Positions 8,777 to 16,601 of a stretch of 64,000 nt of DNA are shown piece by piece (the stretch's first letter is position 1; each line of letters starts with the position of its first letter). The notes below the pieces were generated by a model. That model saw only the letters and a program-made list of their open reading frames with translations, was not told where the DNA came from and made no database searches. The translations under genes and the position numbers were made by a program. This DNA is from Filimonas sp. (lineage in GTDB: Bacteria; Bacteroidota; Bacteroidia; Chitinophagales; Chitinophagaceae): assembly GCA_017306865.1 (NCBI GenBank), contig JAFKHH010000014.1, forward strand, positions 62,001-126,000. Direction: 5' to 3'.

Positions 8777-9211
8777 AGCCATATTCCCCTTATGCAAAAG
8801 CTTACTTTATCATTACTTCAGTACTGTTTTTAGCAAGGTAAGCGTCATTTTTTACCATTATTATACACTGCTATAAACAAGCAAAAGCAGTCATTTCCCT
8901 CTATAGAAAACCATTTTTTTTACTTTTTCCACTAGCGGTAACTACTTGTATATACTATAGTATATTACCTGTAACGCAGCATTGACGATGGTTTCCACTA
9001 TTCATTATACACTGGAATGCCCTTGATTTAGAAGGAGTTCTTCTGCATTTTCTCCTATGAAAACACAATAAAAACATACTTTTCCCCGCTATAGGAAAAG
9101 CTGTTTTTTTGTATCGCTTTCAGAATATGAATAAGATGTGTAAAAAAGCTTGTATGTACCAATGCAAATTCAGTATATTTAACTATTAACCCATAAATTA
9201 AATTTTAAATC
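8777..9211. other. AT-rich gene-free stretch upstream of the SWIB gene
   Basis: Contains a terminator-like hairpin at 9081-9111 (CTTTTCC and GGAAAAG followed by CTGTTTTTTTG), which could be an attenuator or the end of a small transcript. A similar CTATAGAAAA-plus-T-run occurs near 8900-8925. A TATATTTA -7-like box at 9174-9181 lies 31 bases before the SWIB start. No open frame worth calling. Confidence 0.5.
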
Positions 9212-9622
9212 ATGGCAACAGCAAAAAAAGCTGCTAAAAAAGCAGCTCCTAAAAAGGCGGCTAAGAAAGCAGCCCCTAAAAAAGCGGCTCCTAAAAAAGC
9301 AGCAAAAAAAGCAGCTCCTAAAAAGGTAGCTAAAAAAGCAGCTCCTAAAAAAGTAGCAAAGAAAAAATCGGCTCGTAAACCAAACGCAGCGTTTATGGCT
9401 CCACTGACACCTAGTGCTACACTGGGCGAAGTGATAGGTAGCAAAGCTTTACCTAGAACAGAGATCATCAAAAAAATCTGGGAGTACATTAAGAAAAACA
9501 AATTGCAGGACAGCAAAAACAAGAGAATGATCAATGCTGACAGCAAATTGAAACCACTGTTCGGTAAAGATCAGATTTCTATGTTTGACCTTGCGAAAAT
9601 CGTAAGCAAACACGTGAAATAA
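9212..9622 (+). CDS. SWIB/MDM2-domain protein with Lys/Ala-rich histone-H1-like tail
   Basis: 136 aa. Residues 1-58 are a low-complexity basic tail of repeated A-A-K-K/A-P-K-K units, like histone H1 C-terminal tails and bacterial H1-like DNA-binding proteins. Residues about 59-136 form a SWIB/BAF60b domain (LTPSATLGEVIGSKALPRTE, IIKKIWEYIKKNKLQDS, INADSKLKPLFGKDQISMFD). Stand-alone SWIB proteins occur in chlamydiae and Bacteroidota. The tail suggests nonspecific DNA binding, so I infer a nucleoid-associated role. Monocistronic, with its own terminator. Confidence 0.92.
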   Translation: MATAKKAAKKAAPKKAAKKAAPKKAAPKKAAKKAAPKKVAKKAAPKKVAKKKSARKPNAAFMAPLTPSATLGEVIGSKALPRTEIIKKIWEYIKKNKLQDSKNKRMINADSKLKPLFGKDQISMFDLAKIVSKHVK

Positions 9623-9683
9623 TCAGCTAGCCAGTCAGAAGCAACGCACCGGTGCGTTTGATTGCTGCTACATAAAAAACTAT

Positions 9684-9717
9684 GGCGCTTTGATATTACT
9701 CAAAGCGCCTTTTTTAT
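9684..9717 (+). terminator. Intrinsic terminator of the SWIB gene
   Basis: Perfect 10-bp stem (GGCGCTTTGA and TCAAAGCGCC) with a short loop, followed by TTTTTTATT; about 60 bases after the stop codon. Confidence 0.9.
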
Positions 9718-9821
9718 TGCACATGAAAGGGTTAAGTACGAGTGCCGTTATACTAAGAATAGCCGTGACACTTTATATAACCACGTTGTATTTCACTTAA
9801 TGATATTACCTGGAGTATCTT

Positions 9822-10229
9822 TTATTTTCTATCATTACCAAGTATATAAGCCCGCAGTCTTGCATCACGCAGCGCAAGGCCACACCATACTAACAGGGAG
9901 AAGATAACCGGGAAGTAATAAGGTGTACCTGTGCGTACCATAACAGCTATAGCGCCACCCAGGTAACCTGTTATGAGTAATGCGCCTATAAAAGCTGTAC
10001 GGGGTATTACATACAATACTGTTGCCAGCAGCAATACAATACCTAAGCCTTGCACACCATCTACAGGCCAGCCTAGTGCAACACTTCCATCCACAGAGTG
10101 TTTCTCTTCTACAATTTTCATAATAGCATCAAACAACAGGAATAACACACATAAGATAGTGATCACTCTTCCTGTCCATACTGTTTTTTTAGATTCAGCT
10201 TTTTTGCTGATCAGTACATTGCTTTCCAT
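9822..10229 (-). CDS. DoxX-like (DoxX_2) integral membrane protein
   Basis: 135 aa with four predicted membrane helices. The N-terminus is cytoplasmic and basic (SKKAESKKTVWTGR). The motif VQGLGIVLLLATVLYVIPRT followed by GALLITGYLGGAIA is typical of the DoxX_2 family, widespread in Bacteroidota and of unsettled function (some relatives are quinone-linked subunits). A different DoxX subtype is encoded at 28141-28551. Confidence 0.85.
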   Translation of the reverse strand: MESNVLISKKAESKKTVWTGRVITILCVLFLLFDAIMKIVEEKHSVDGSVALGWPVDGVQGLGIVLLLATVLYVIPRTAFIGALLITGYLGGAIAVMVRTGTPYYFPVIFSLLVWCGLALRDARLRAYILGNDRK

Positions 10230-10335
10230 AACTATAATATTTATTTGTTTACTGAATTAGTACAATGCAAACCTATCTGTAAACAGCGTGATTGATCGCG
10301 TGCTTATGCGTCAAAAAAAGTGGGCGATTGCGACA

Positions 10336-10368
10336 ACAAAAAAAGCCATCTTAAAAAAGATAGCTTTT
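10336..10368 (-). terminator. Intrinsic terminator for the minus-strand gene at 10394
   Basis: On the minus strand, AAAAGC-ATCTT pairs with AAGAT-GCTTTT (one mismatch) and is followed by a run of T. It lies 26 bases past the stop codon. Confidence 0.75.
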
Positions 10369-10393
10369 GATATAGGGGGATATGCAGGGTTCT

Positions 10394-11308
10394 TTAAGCT
10401 CTATGTGGTACTGTTTGCATAGCAGTATGTCCACTGTAATTCTTTTTCAGAAGCAGCAATACTTTTTTCGCATTACTCCGCTCCACAGACAAGTCTTTTA
10501 TTTCACATGCCGTCAGCATACCAGAGATCATATCCTTAGTCATAATGCCCGATTCAATCAGTTGCCATGTACGCTGAAACAAAGCCAACGCATCGGCACT
10601 TTTACCACATTCTTTATTACAAAAAACATTTTTGATAGCCTTGCCAGCCAGTTCAAAATGTGCATTGTCAATAGCGTAGTTTGCTATTATACATTGTACA
10701 AGCACATCGTAATTATTATACTTATAGCTTTCTGCGTAGGCACGCAAGGCATTATCTGCATCACGCTTGTATAACCGGTACACATCTCCCTTACGTATGT
10801 AGTTATTTGCCTGCTCTGCCCTTAATACATCGTCATCCTGCGGGTGCAGGCGATTGGTAAAGAGAATGAGCATATTTAGGTCCGCAAGCATATTCTCCAC
10901 ATCGCCCATATCCCTGTATATTTCGTAACGGTAATACAGACCTTTTAACCGGAATTGTGCATTGTCTGAAGACGTAAGCATGTTACAAAAAGCAAGCGCC
11001 TTTTGTATATCTGTCTTCAAAAAGAATATTTGCGTATCAATATAAAATAAAAGAGTCTCTTCGTTTGTGCGGAAGTGGTTTGAAATATATTCCAGTGTGT
11101 CGCCCAATTGCAGGGCATAATCAGCCTGGGTATCACTACCGGCAGCATCCAGGTATAGCTTTAATTCACACCTTGCTTTCAGTACCTGCCATTCATTTTT
11201 TTGGATATTATACTGCTTCTCCCCCTGCATCTCCTGCAGGCACTTTTCCGCTTTTCCTGCTGCATATAGCATACGCAGGGCTTCTAATCTCGGCATTGTT
11301 GATTTCAT
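10394..11308 (-). CDS. Hypothetical helical-repeat (TPR-like) protein
   Basis: 304 aa, almost entirely alpha-helical, with paired amphipathic helices spaced about 34-38 residues apart (for example LFYIDTQIFFLKTDIQKALA, YYRYEIYRDMGDVENMLADL, YIRKGDVYRLYKRDADNALR). This is TPR-like solenoid architecture, but the canonical TPR consensus is weak. No signal peptide or membrane segment. The Ser/Lys-rich C-terminal helix ends in a short disordered tail. Family unknown; perhaps a protein-interaction scaffold. It has its own terminator. Confidence 0.65.
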   Translation of the reverse strand: MKSTMPRLEALRMLYAAGKAEKCLQEMQGEKQYNIQKNEWQVLKARCELKLYLDAAGSDTQADYALQLGDTLEYISNHFRTNEETLLFYIDTQIFFLKTDIQKALAFCNMLTSSDNAQFRLKGLYYRYEIYRDMGDVENMLADLNMLILFTNRLHPQDDDVLRAEQANNYIRKGDVYRLYKRDADNALRAYAESYKYNNYDVLVQCIIANYAIDNAHFELAGKAIKNVFCNKECGKSADALALFQRTWQLIESGIMTKDMISGMLTACEIKDLSVERSNAKKVLLLLKKNYSGHTAMQTVPHRA

Positions 11309-11515
11309 TTATTAAACAAACGCAAATGAGGGAAGCCGCCTGCCGTAAATAATCACTGCCTATTCATACATAACATCAGTCAATCAAAACCAAGCGCTTC
11401 CAGGCAACATAGGATGGATAACTGAACACAAAGCTATTGTCGCCATCGCTATATTTCTGTTCGAACTGGTTTAAAAAACAACCAATTAATTTAACTGTAA
11501 AACATTGGAAAAAAA

Positions 11516-12043
11516 TTAATCAAGCTGACTTAAAAACGCCCTTCCCTCCTCCCATGCATCAAGGTTAGAGTCAGCATTAATATGGCCTGCATCGCCAATA
11601 CTTACTAATAAACTACCCCAACTGTCTGCAAAAAAAGCCGCTCTTTCCATAGTCACCCAGGGATCATTCGTACTAGCAACCACTATTGTCTTAAAAGGGA
11701 GGCGCTGCAAAGGCATTGGCGTAAAGCCACTGATTGGGAACTGGTACAGGGGAGCTTCCATATCGCTTGGGGCAACCAGTAAGGCACCTTTTACCCTTTT
11801 GCCATACCTGTTGGCCCAGTGCGCAATGGTAGAACAGCCCAGGCTATGGCCTATTAAAACAACGTTTGAAAGATCATACCCCTCCAGCGCAGCATCTACT
11901 GTCGCTATCCAGTCACCACAATGAGGCGCTTCCCAGTCCTTTTGGTTGATCCTGTAAAAGTTATCACCTGAATTTTCAAAATAGGTCTGCCAATGTTTTT
12001 CACCTGAGTTACCCAGCCCCGGAATAATGAAGTAGTGTGTCAT
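11516..12043 (-). CDS. RBBP9/YdeN-type alpha/beta hydrolase
   Basis: 175 aa, the normal length for the serine hydrolase RBBP9/YdeN family. Visible are the N-terminal IIPGLGNSGEKHWQTYF, the nucleophile elbow VVLIGHSLGCS (GHSLG), the acid in STNDPWVTMERA and the catalytic His in IGDAGHINADS. No signal peptide, so cytoplasmic. Substrate unknown. The start overlaps no other gene; an intergenic palindrome lies between it and the divergent regulator gene. Confidence 0.9.
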   Translation of the reverse strand: MTHYFIIPGLGNSGEKHWQTYFENSGDNFYRINQKDWEAPHCGDWIATVDAALEGYDLSNVVLIGHSLGCSTIAHWANRYGKRVKGALLVAPSDMEAPLYQFPISGFTPMPLQRLPFKTIVVASTNDPWVTMERAAFFADSWGSLLVSIGDAGHINADSNLDAWEEGRAFLSQLD

Positions 12044-12049
12044 GAATTG

Positions 12050-12126
12050 ATATTTGAAATTTGATATTTAAGATTTGAGATGGCGGACAATGAACAGCCT
12101 CATTTCAAATCTCAAATTTCAAATTA
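12050..12126. repeat. Family A palindrome
   Basis: Left arm of TTTGAAATTTGA and AGATTTGAGA words, right arm of their complement (TTTCAAATCTCAAATTTCAA), with a loop of about 25 bases. Unlike most copies it separates divergent genes, so it is not simply a terminator. Confidence 0.8.
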
Positions 12127-12151
12127 AAATACCTGCCTTTTTCAAAAAAAA

Positions 12152-12181
12152 TTTTGCGGAAGCGAAAAAAGTTCTACTTTG
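12152..12181 (+). promoter_or_regulatory. Putative promoter of the NAD/ADP-ribose island
   Basis: TTTG at 12152-12155 could be the -33 box and TACTTTG at 12175-12181 a -7 box one base short of TAnnTTTG, with about 19 bases between. The -7 box overlaps the palindromic operator. Confidence 0.5.
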
Positions 12182-12198
12182 CGTCAAAATAACGCAAA
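12178..12198 (+). promoter_or_regulatory. Probable NrtR operator (21-bp interrupted palindrome)
   Basis: TTTGCGT and ACGCAAA are perfect inverted repeats separated by seven bases, ending four bases before the ATG of the NrtR-type gene. The location, over the -7 box and directly upstream of the regulator plus NAMPT, fits autoregulatory repression as known for NrtR. I saw no second copy in the island. Confidence 0.7.
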
Positions 12199-12202
12199 CA
12201 AA

Positions 12203-12880
12203 ATGAAACCATTTCACAGTTACCAGAACCCGTCGCTCGCTGTTGACCTTGTTGTATTTGGTTATCATGAAAACACCCTGTCTGTATTGCTCTTAAACAG
12301 GAAGGAAGAGCCTTTTAAAGACCAATGGGTTTTGCCCGGAGCGTTCGTACAAATGCAAGAAACGTTCCAGGATAGCTGCTCAAGGGTGCTGCAAACAAAA
12401 CTGGGTATGGACAAACTATACCTGGAGCAATTGTACACGTTTGATGCACCGGAAAGGGACCCACGCGGACGTGCAATAGCCGTGGCTTACTATGCGCTGG
12501 TAAACCCATCTAAATTCGAAATCGTTGCGGGCACTATGGCGAACGATGTGCAATGGTTTGACATACATAAAATACCTGCATTGGGATTTGACCACAAAGA
12601 GATCTTCACAACGGCATGCCAACGGCTTCGCTCTAAGATCCTTTATTTCCCGGTAGGCTTTGAATTATTAAACGACCTGTTTACTATGACTGAACTGCAC
12701 GAACTGTATGAGTGTATACTCGGTATAAGCATAGACAGGAGAAATTTTAGAAGGAAAATACTGGATGCAGAATTTATTATCAATACAGGAAAGAAAAGAG
12801 AGGGGTTGCAAAACCGCCATCCTGAATTGTATAAGTTCAACCAGAAATTAAAACAAAACAATTTTCAATTAAACATATAA
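12203..12880 (+). CDS. nrtR: NrtR-type Nudix-fold transcriptional regulator of NAD metabolism
   Basis: 225 aa from the ATG at 12203 (an upstream in-frame TTG at 12179 lies inside the operator and is unlikely). An N-terminal Nudix domain (about 10-145: VDLVVFGYHENTLSVLLLNR, WVLPGAFV, RGRAIAVAYYALV) is followed by a C-terminal winged helix (about 150-225: FELLNDLFTMTELHELYECI, DRRNFRRKIL). The Nudix box is degenerate: the catalytic REUXEE segment reads RVLQTK, so hydrolysis is not expected. That fits NrtR, which binds ADP-ribose as effector and represses NAD salvage genes. The next gene encodes nicotinamide phosphoribosyltransferase, a classic NrtR target. Confidence 0.93.
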   Translation: MKPFHSYQNPSLAVDLVVFGYHENTLSVLLLNRKEEPFKDQWVLPGAFVQMQETFQDSCSRVLQTKLGMDKLYLEQLYTFDAPERDPRGRAIAVAYYALVNPSKFEIVAGTMANDVQWFDIHKIPALGFDHKEIFTTACQRLRSKILYFPVGFELLNDLFTMTELHELYECILGISIDRRNFRRKILDAEFIINTGKKREGLQNRHPELYKFNQKLKQNNFQLNI

Positions 12881-12927
12881 GCATTGATTGCTTAATGCAG
12901 TTACAAACAACTTAAATCTTACACACT

Positions 12928-14406
12928 ATGACACCATCTCCTATTTTACTGAAAGACGGCTACAAAGTTGGACACAAATTTCAGTATCCTGAAGGCACTA
13001 CCCTTGTTTATTCCAACCTGACTCCGCGCAAATCAAGAAGCAAAGAATTTGATTCTATTATATTTTTTGGCCTGCAATATTTTGTAAAAGAATACCTGCA
13101 ACGCCAGTTTGGTGAGAACTTTTTTAACCAGCCAAAAGATGCAGTTTTAAAACAGTATGCGAGAAGGATGGACAACTACCTTGGCAAAGACAGCATTACC
13201 TATGATCACATTGCTGCCTTACATGATCTTGGCTATTTACCATTGGAAATAAAAGCATTGCCGGAAGGCAGTTTAGTTCCCATGCGCGTTCCTGTACTGA
13301 CCATCCGCAACACCGTTCCTGAATTTTTCTGGCTTACCAATATGCTGGAAACAATACTGAGCGCTATTCTTTGGAAACCATGCACATCTGCAACAACAGC
13401 TTTTCAGTACCTGCGCGTTTTCACTCAATACGCAAAAGATACTGTAGGTGATGACTATAGCTTTATTCCATGGCAGGGACATGACTTCTCTTTCCGTGGA
13501 ATGAGCGGTGTGGAAGATGCACTAATGAGCGGCGCAGGACACTTGCTTTGTTTTGCCGGTACAGATACCATTCCTGCCATTGACTTCCTGGAAACCTACT
13601 ATCATGCAGATTGTGAAAAAGAGCTGGTGGGTGGCTCCGTAGCAGCGACTGAACATAGCGTAATGTGCATGGGCACGCAGGATGCGGAGATCGACACATT
13701 TGACCGCCTGATCACAAAAGTTTACCCTGCAGGTATTGTTTCTATTGTAAGTGATACATGGGACTTCTGGCAGGTGATCACAGAATTTCTGCCAAAGCTG
13801 AAAGAGAAAATTCTGGCACGCAATGGCAAAGTAGTGATACGCCCCGATAGCGGCGATCCGGTAAAAATAGTAGCCGGAGATAAAGATGCACCTGTTGATA
13901 GCCCGGCCTACAAAGGTGCTATCCAGTGTATGTGGGAAACCTTTGGCGGCACCATTACAAAGACCGGCTATAAATTATTAGATGGGCATGTAGGCCTGAT
14001 CTATGGCGATGGTATTACAATGGAAAGACAACTGGCGATACTGGAAGCGCTGAAACAAAAAGGTTTCGCCAGCTACAACGTTGTGCTGGGCCTGGGTTCT
14101 TTCACCTATGAATATGTAACCCGCGATACGTTTGGCTTTGCGATGAAGGCCACTTACGGAGAAGTGAACGGCATAGGCCGCGACATATTCAAAGATCCTA
14201 AGACTGATGACGGCACAAAGAAATCAGCAAAAGGATTAATGCAGGTGTACACAGATGCTAATGGCAGGTATGCACTAAAAGACCAATGCACATGGGAGGA
14301 AGAAAAACAGGGCGCATTAAAAACAATATTTAAAGACGGCCAACTGCTCGTTGATTATACATTGGATGAGATAAGAAAACGGGTGCAGGGTAATTTGACA
14401 AAATGA
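12928..14406 (+). CDS. nadV: Nicotinamide phosphoribosyltransferase (NAMPT/NadV)
   Basis: 492 aa, close to the length of human NAMPT and bacterial NadV. It catalyses nicotinamide + PRPP to NMN + PPi, the first step of nicotinamide salvage. Visible are the N-terminal DGYKVGHKFQYP and YSNLTPRKSR, the catalytic-His region VAATEHSVMCMGTQ (His243), RPDSGDP (305-311, PRPP/ribose binding) and GSFTYEYVTRDTFGFAMKA near the C-terminus. It starts 47 bases after the regulator and overlaps the next gene by 4 bases (ATGA), so all three are probably one transcript. The PRPP synthetase-like gene at 18595 would supply the co-substrate. Confidence 0.97.
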   Translation: MTPSPILLKDGYKVGHKFQYPEGTTLVYSNLTPRKSRSKEFDSIIFFGLQYFVKEYLQRQFGENFFNQPKDAVLKQYARRMDNYLGKDSITYDHIAALHDLGYLPLEIKALPEGSLVPMRVPVLTIRNTVPEFFWLTNMLETILSAILWKPCTSATTAFQYLRVFTQYAKDTVGDDYSFIPWQGHDFSFRGMSGVEDALMSGAGHLLCFAGTDTIPAIDFLETYYHADCEKELVGGSVAATEHSVMCMGTQDAEIDTFDRLITKVYPAGIVSIVSDTWDFWQVITEFLPKLKEKILARNGKVVIRPDSGDPVKIVAGDKDAPVDSPAYKGAIQCMWETFGGTITKTGYKLLDGHVGLIYGDGITMERQLAILEALKQKGFASYNVVLGLGSFTYEYVTRDTFGFAMKATYGEVNGIGRDIFKDPKTDDGTKKSAKGLMQVYTDANGRYALKDQCTWEEEKQGALKTIFKDGQLLVDYTLDEIRKRVQGNLTK

Positions 14407-15050
14407 AACTTATAACTGAATTATATAAAGATACTCAGCACATATTGCCAGAAACAGGGCAATACGTAATAGCGCATCAGCAAGATGAACTGATTGTAGT
14501 GTACCAGGCATATGCGCCTTCCATTGCAAACTTTGCAGTAGCTAATCAAAAGCTGGGAGGCTCTGCTTTTAGCTACAACAGGATGTCTTGGATAAAGCCT
14601 AATTTTTTATGGATGATGTTTAGATGCGGGTGGGCAAGCAAAGAAAACCAGGAAAGGGTTTTGGCATTATGGATAAAAAAAACAGCACTCGAAGATATAT
14701 TGGATCAGGCAGTGTTTTCAACATTTAAACGAAACCATTATAATGATAAAGCTGAATGGCAGGCTGACCTGGATAAAAAACCGGTACGGCTACAGTGGGA
14801 TCCAGATCATGATCCTTATGGTGCCAAACTTGAACGCCGGGCAGTACAATTGGGTCTAAAGGGTGAAACACTTACAACATTTGGCAATGAAATGATCCAG
14901 CAAATAGAGGACATAACACCATTTGTAAAGGAACAGAAGAAGCTGGTAGACACTAATAACCTTCACCTTCTGCAAATACCCGTAGAAAGAATATGGATGC
15001 CAGAGAATACAACACTCATCGAAAAATTAGACATTGGTAAAACAGAGTAA
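14403..15050 (+). CDS. DUF4291 family protein
   Basis: 215 aa. The DUF4291 hallmark is plain: VVYQAYAPSIANFAVANQ, then SYNRMSWIKPNFLWMMFRCG and a following W-x-x-K-x-x-Q-E-R-V-L helix (residues about 35-85), a conserved R/W-rich middle (VRLQWDPDHDPYGAKLERR) and a C-terminal IPVERIWMPE. The family is found in bacteria and fungi and has no established activity that I know of. Its start codon overlaps the NAMPT stop (ATGA), implying translational coupling. By association it belongs to NAD/ADP-ribose chemistry; an ADP-ribose-transferring or -binding role is my inference only. Confidence 0.88.
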   Translation: MKLITELYKDTQHILPETGQYVIAHQQDELIVVYQAYAPSIANFAVANQKLGGSAFSYNRMSWIKPNFLWMMFRCGWASKENQERVLALWIKKTALEDILDQAVFSTFKRNHYNDKAEWQADLDKKPVRLQWDPDHDPYGAKLERRAVQLGLKGETLTTFGNEMIQQIEDITPFVKEQKKLVDTNNLHLLQIPVERIWMPENTTLIEKLDIGKTE

Positions 15051-15074
15051 GATGAATGTAGTATTAATACTTTT

Positions 15075-15135
15075 TATGCCGCAGAGGCATGGAATCACAG
15101 AAAAAGCCTCCGTGCTTCAGTGTCTCCGTGGCGAA
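15075..15135. repeat. Imperfect palindrome between DUF4291 and NADAR genes (family C-like)
   Basis: Left side GCCGCAGAGGCATGG and CACAGAAA, right side CCGTGCTTCAGTGTCTCCGT: an imperfect stem-loop of the gccgcgaag-type word, occupying most of the 108-base gap. It may mark an operon joint or processing site. Confidence 0.5.
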
Positions 15136-15158
15136 TAATTACTTCTAAAACGACAACC

Positions 15159-15710
15159 ATGAAATACAATAAACAGTGGCTCATAGAACGGGCTGATAAA
15201 AAAGAACCCATTGAGTTTGATTTTTTCTGGGGACATCAACCATCTGAAAATGGCAGTGTAACCAAAAGTTGTTTCAGCCAATGGTGGGTTGCTCCTTTTA
15301 TTGTAGACGGCTTAACCTTTCAAACGGCTGAACACTGGATGATGGCAGAGAAGGCAAGGTTATGTAATGATACAACAGCGCTATCTAATATCTTATTAGT
15401 TAAGGAACCAATAGCTGCAAAAAAATTGGGCAGAGGTGTAAAAAACTTTGATCCAGCTATCTGGAATAAACATAAAATGGATACAGTAGTAAAGGGGAAC
15501 CTGCACAAATTTTCTCAACATCCTGAACTGAAAGCATTCTTATTAAATACAGGTAATAAAGTAATAGTAGAAGCAAGTCCCCGGGATCAGATTTGGGGAA
15601 TCGGGCTTGGGGCTACCAATCCCAAAGCACAAGATCCAAGAACATGGCGAGGTCAAAACTTATTGGGCTTTGCATTAATGGAAGTAAGAGATCAATTGAG
15701 ATTACAATAA
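15159..15710 (+). CDS. NADAR family N-glycosidase (YbiA-like)
   Basis: 183 aa from the ATG at 15159; an in-frame start at 15120 would fall in the intergenic palindrome. NADAR features: DFFWGHQPSENG, CFSQWWVAPFIVDGLTFQ, TAEHWMMAEKARL (Glu58, probable catalytic residue), AAKKLGRGVKNF, W-NKHKMD, and the closing SPRDQIWGIGLGA with GQNLLGFALMEVRDQL. Family members cleave N-glycosidic bonds (YbiA/RibX on riboflavin intermediates); others remove ADP-ribose from guanine in DNA. Its place between NAMPT/DUF4291 and a PARG-like protein favours the ADP-ribose role. Cytoplasmic. Confidence 0.95.
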   Translation: MKYNKQWLIERADKKEPIEFDFFWGHQPSENGSVTKSCFSQWWVAPFIVDGLTFQTAEHWMMAEKARLCNDTTALSNILLVKEPIAAKKLGRGVKNFDPAIWNKHKMDTVVKGNLHKFSQHPELKAFLLNTGNKVIVEASPRDQIWGIGLGATNPKAQDPRTWRGQNLLGFALMEVRDQLRLQ

Positions 15711-15741
15711 ATTATTTATTCACCCTAAACCCTATTAATAT

Positions 15742-16584
15742 ATGAAACAAAGTACAAGAATTACAAAAGCAAAAGAAACAGTATCCATCATTAAGCAAGG
15801 ATACTATTTCGCAGGCGATCAGAAGATAAACATACACGAGCAGATTCAAAACAGTATCATAAATGCGATTTTGGTTCGGCCGGATGATTTTGACTCTATA
15901 CAAGAGGCCGTTGCAAATAAGCTAAACACCACTAACGAACAGACGCATATTTCAATTACCCAGCAACGTGTATTGGAAGCAGCAGCAGAAATGATTAAGA
16001 CAAGGCAACATGTCGGCTGTCTGAATTTTGCATCAGCAAAAAATCCGGGCGGCGGTTTTCTTGGAGGGGCTGTTGCCCAGGAAGAAAGCCTGGCGCTATC
16101 ATCAGCTTTATATGGCTCTTTAATACATCATAAAGAAATGTATGATTATAATCGTAGCCAAAGCACTTACCTGTATTCAGACCACATGATCTATAGTCCA
16201 TCTGTGCCGGTATTTAGAGATGATGATGGAGAATTATTAGATCACCCTTATGAAATGTCTTTTATTACAAGCCCGGCCACCAATGTCGGCGCAATGCGTA
16301 ATAACAGACCTGAAGAAATGGCGCAGATAGAGGAAACAATGATGCAGAGAATGGATAGGATGTTAGCGCTATTTGTACAACACGGCATGGAACATTTATT
16401 ACTTGGAGCCTGGGGCTGCGGCGTTTTCCAAAATAAACCGGATGATATTGCACGTTACTTCCATTATTATCTGAATCCGTTGGGCAAGTACGGTAAATGT
16501 TTTAAATCAATTGTCTTTGCTGTTTATGACCGCAGCAAAGACCAACATAATATACGTGCGTTCGAACAAGTATTTGCAAAATAG
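15742..16584 (+). CDS. TIGR02452 family protein, microbial PARG-type macro domain
   Basis: 280 aa, standard for the bacterial poly(ADP-ribose) glycohydrolase/TIGR02452 family. The N-terminal half carries the ADP-ribose-binding and catalytic signature: LNFASAKNPGGGFLGGAVAQ followed by EESL (around residues 97-122), the Gly-Gly-Gly plus QEE hallmark of PARG. The C-terminal macro core includes FITSPATNVGAMR and LLGAWGCGVFQNKPDDIA. The reaction would be hydrolysis of ribose-linked ADP-ribose. It lies 31 bases after NADAR and 17 bases before kptA, so it is co-transcribed. Confidence 0.95.
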   Translation: MKQSTRITKAKETVSIIKQGYYFAGDQKINIHEQIQNSIINAILVRPDDFDSIQEAVANKLNTTNEQTHISITQQRVLEAAAEMIKTRQHVGCLNFASAKNPGGGFLGGAVAQEESLALSSALYGSLIHHKEMYDYNRSQSTYLYSDHMIYSPSVPVFRDDDGELLDHPYEMSFITSPATNVGAMRNNRPEEMAQIEETMMQRMDRMLALFVQHGMEHLLLGAWGCGVFQNKPDDIARYFHYYLNPLGKYGKCFKSIVFAVYDRSKDQHNIRAFEQVFAK

Positions 16585-16601
16585 TAGAAAATGATTTGAC
16601 T

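Noticed and set aside
9205-9546. 113-codon minus-strand frame rich in Ala/Phe/Leu opposite the SWIB gene
   Set aside because: It is the antisense of the Lys/Ala repeat tail and has no independent support.
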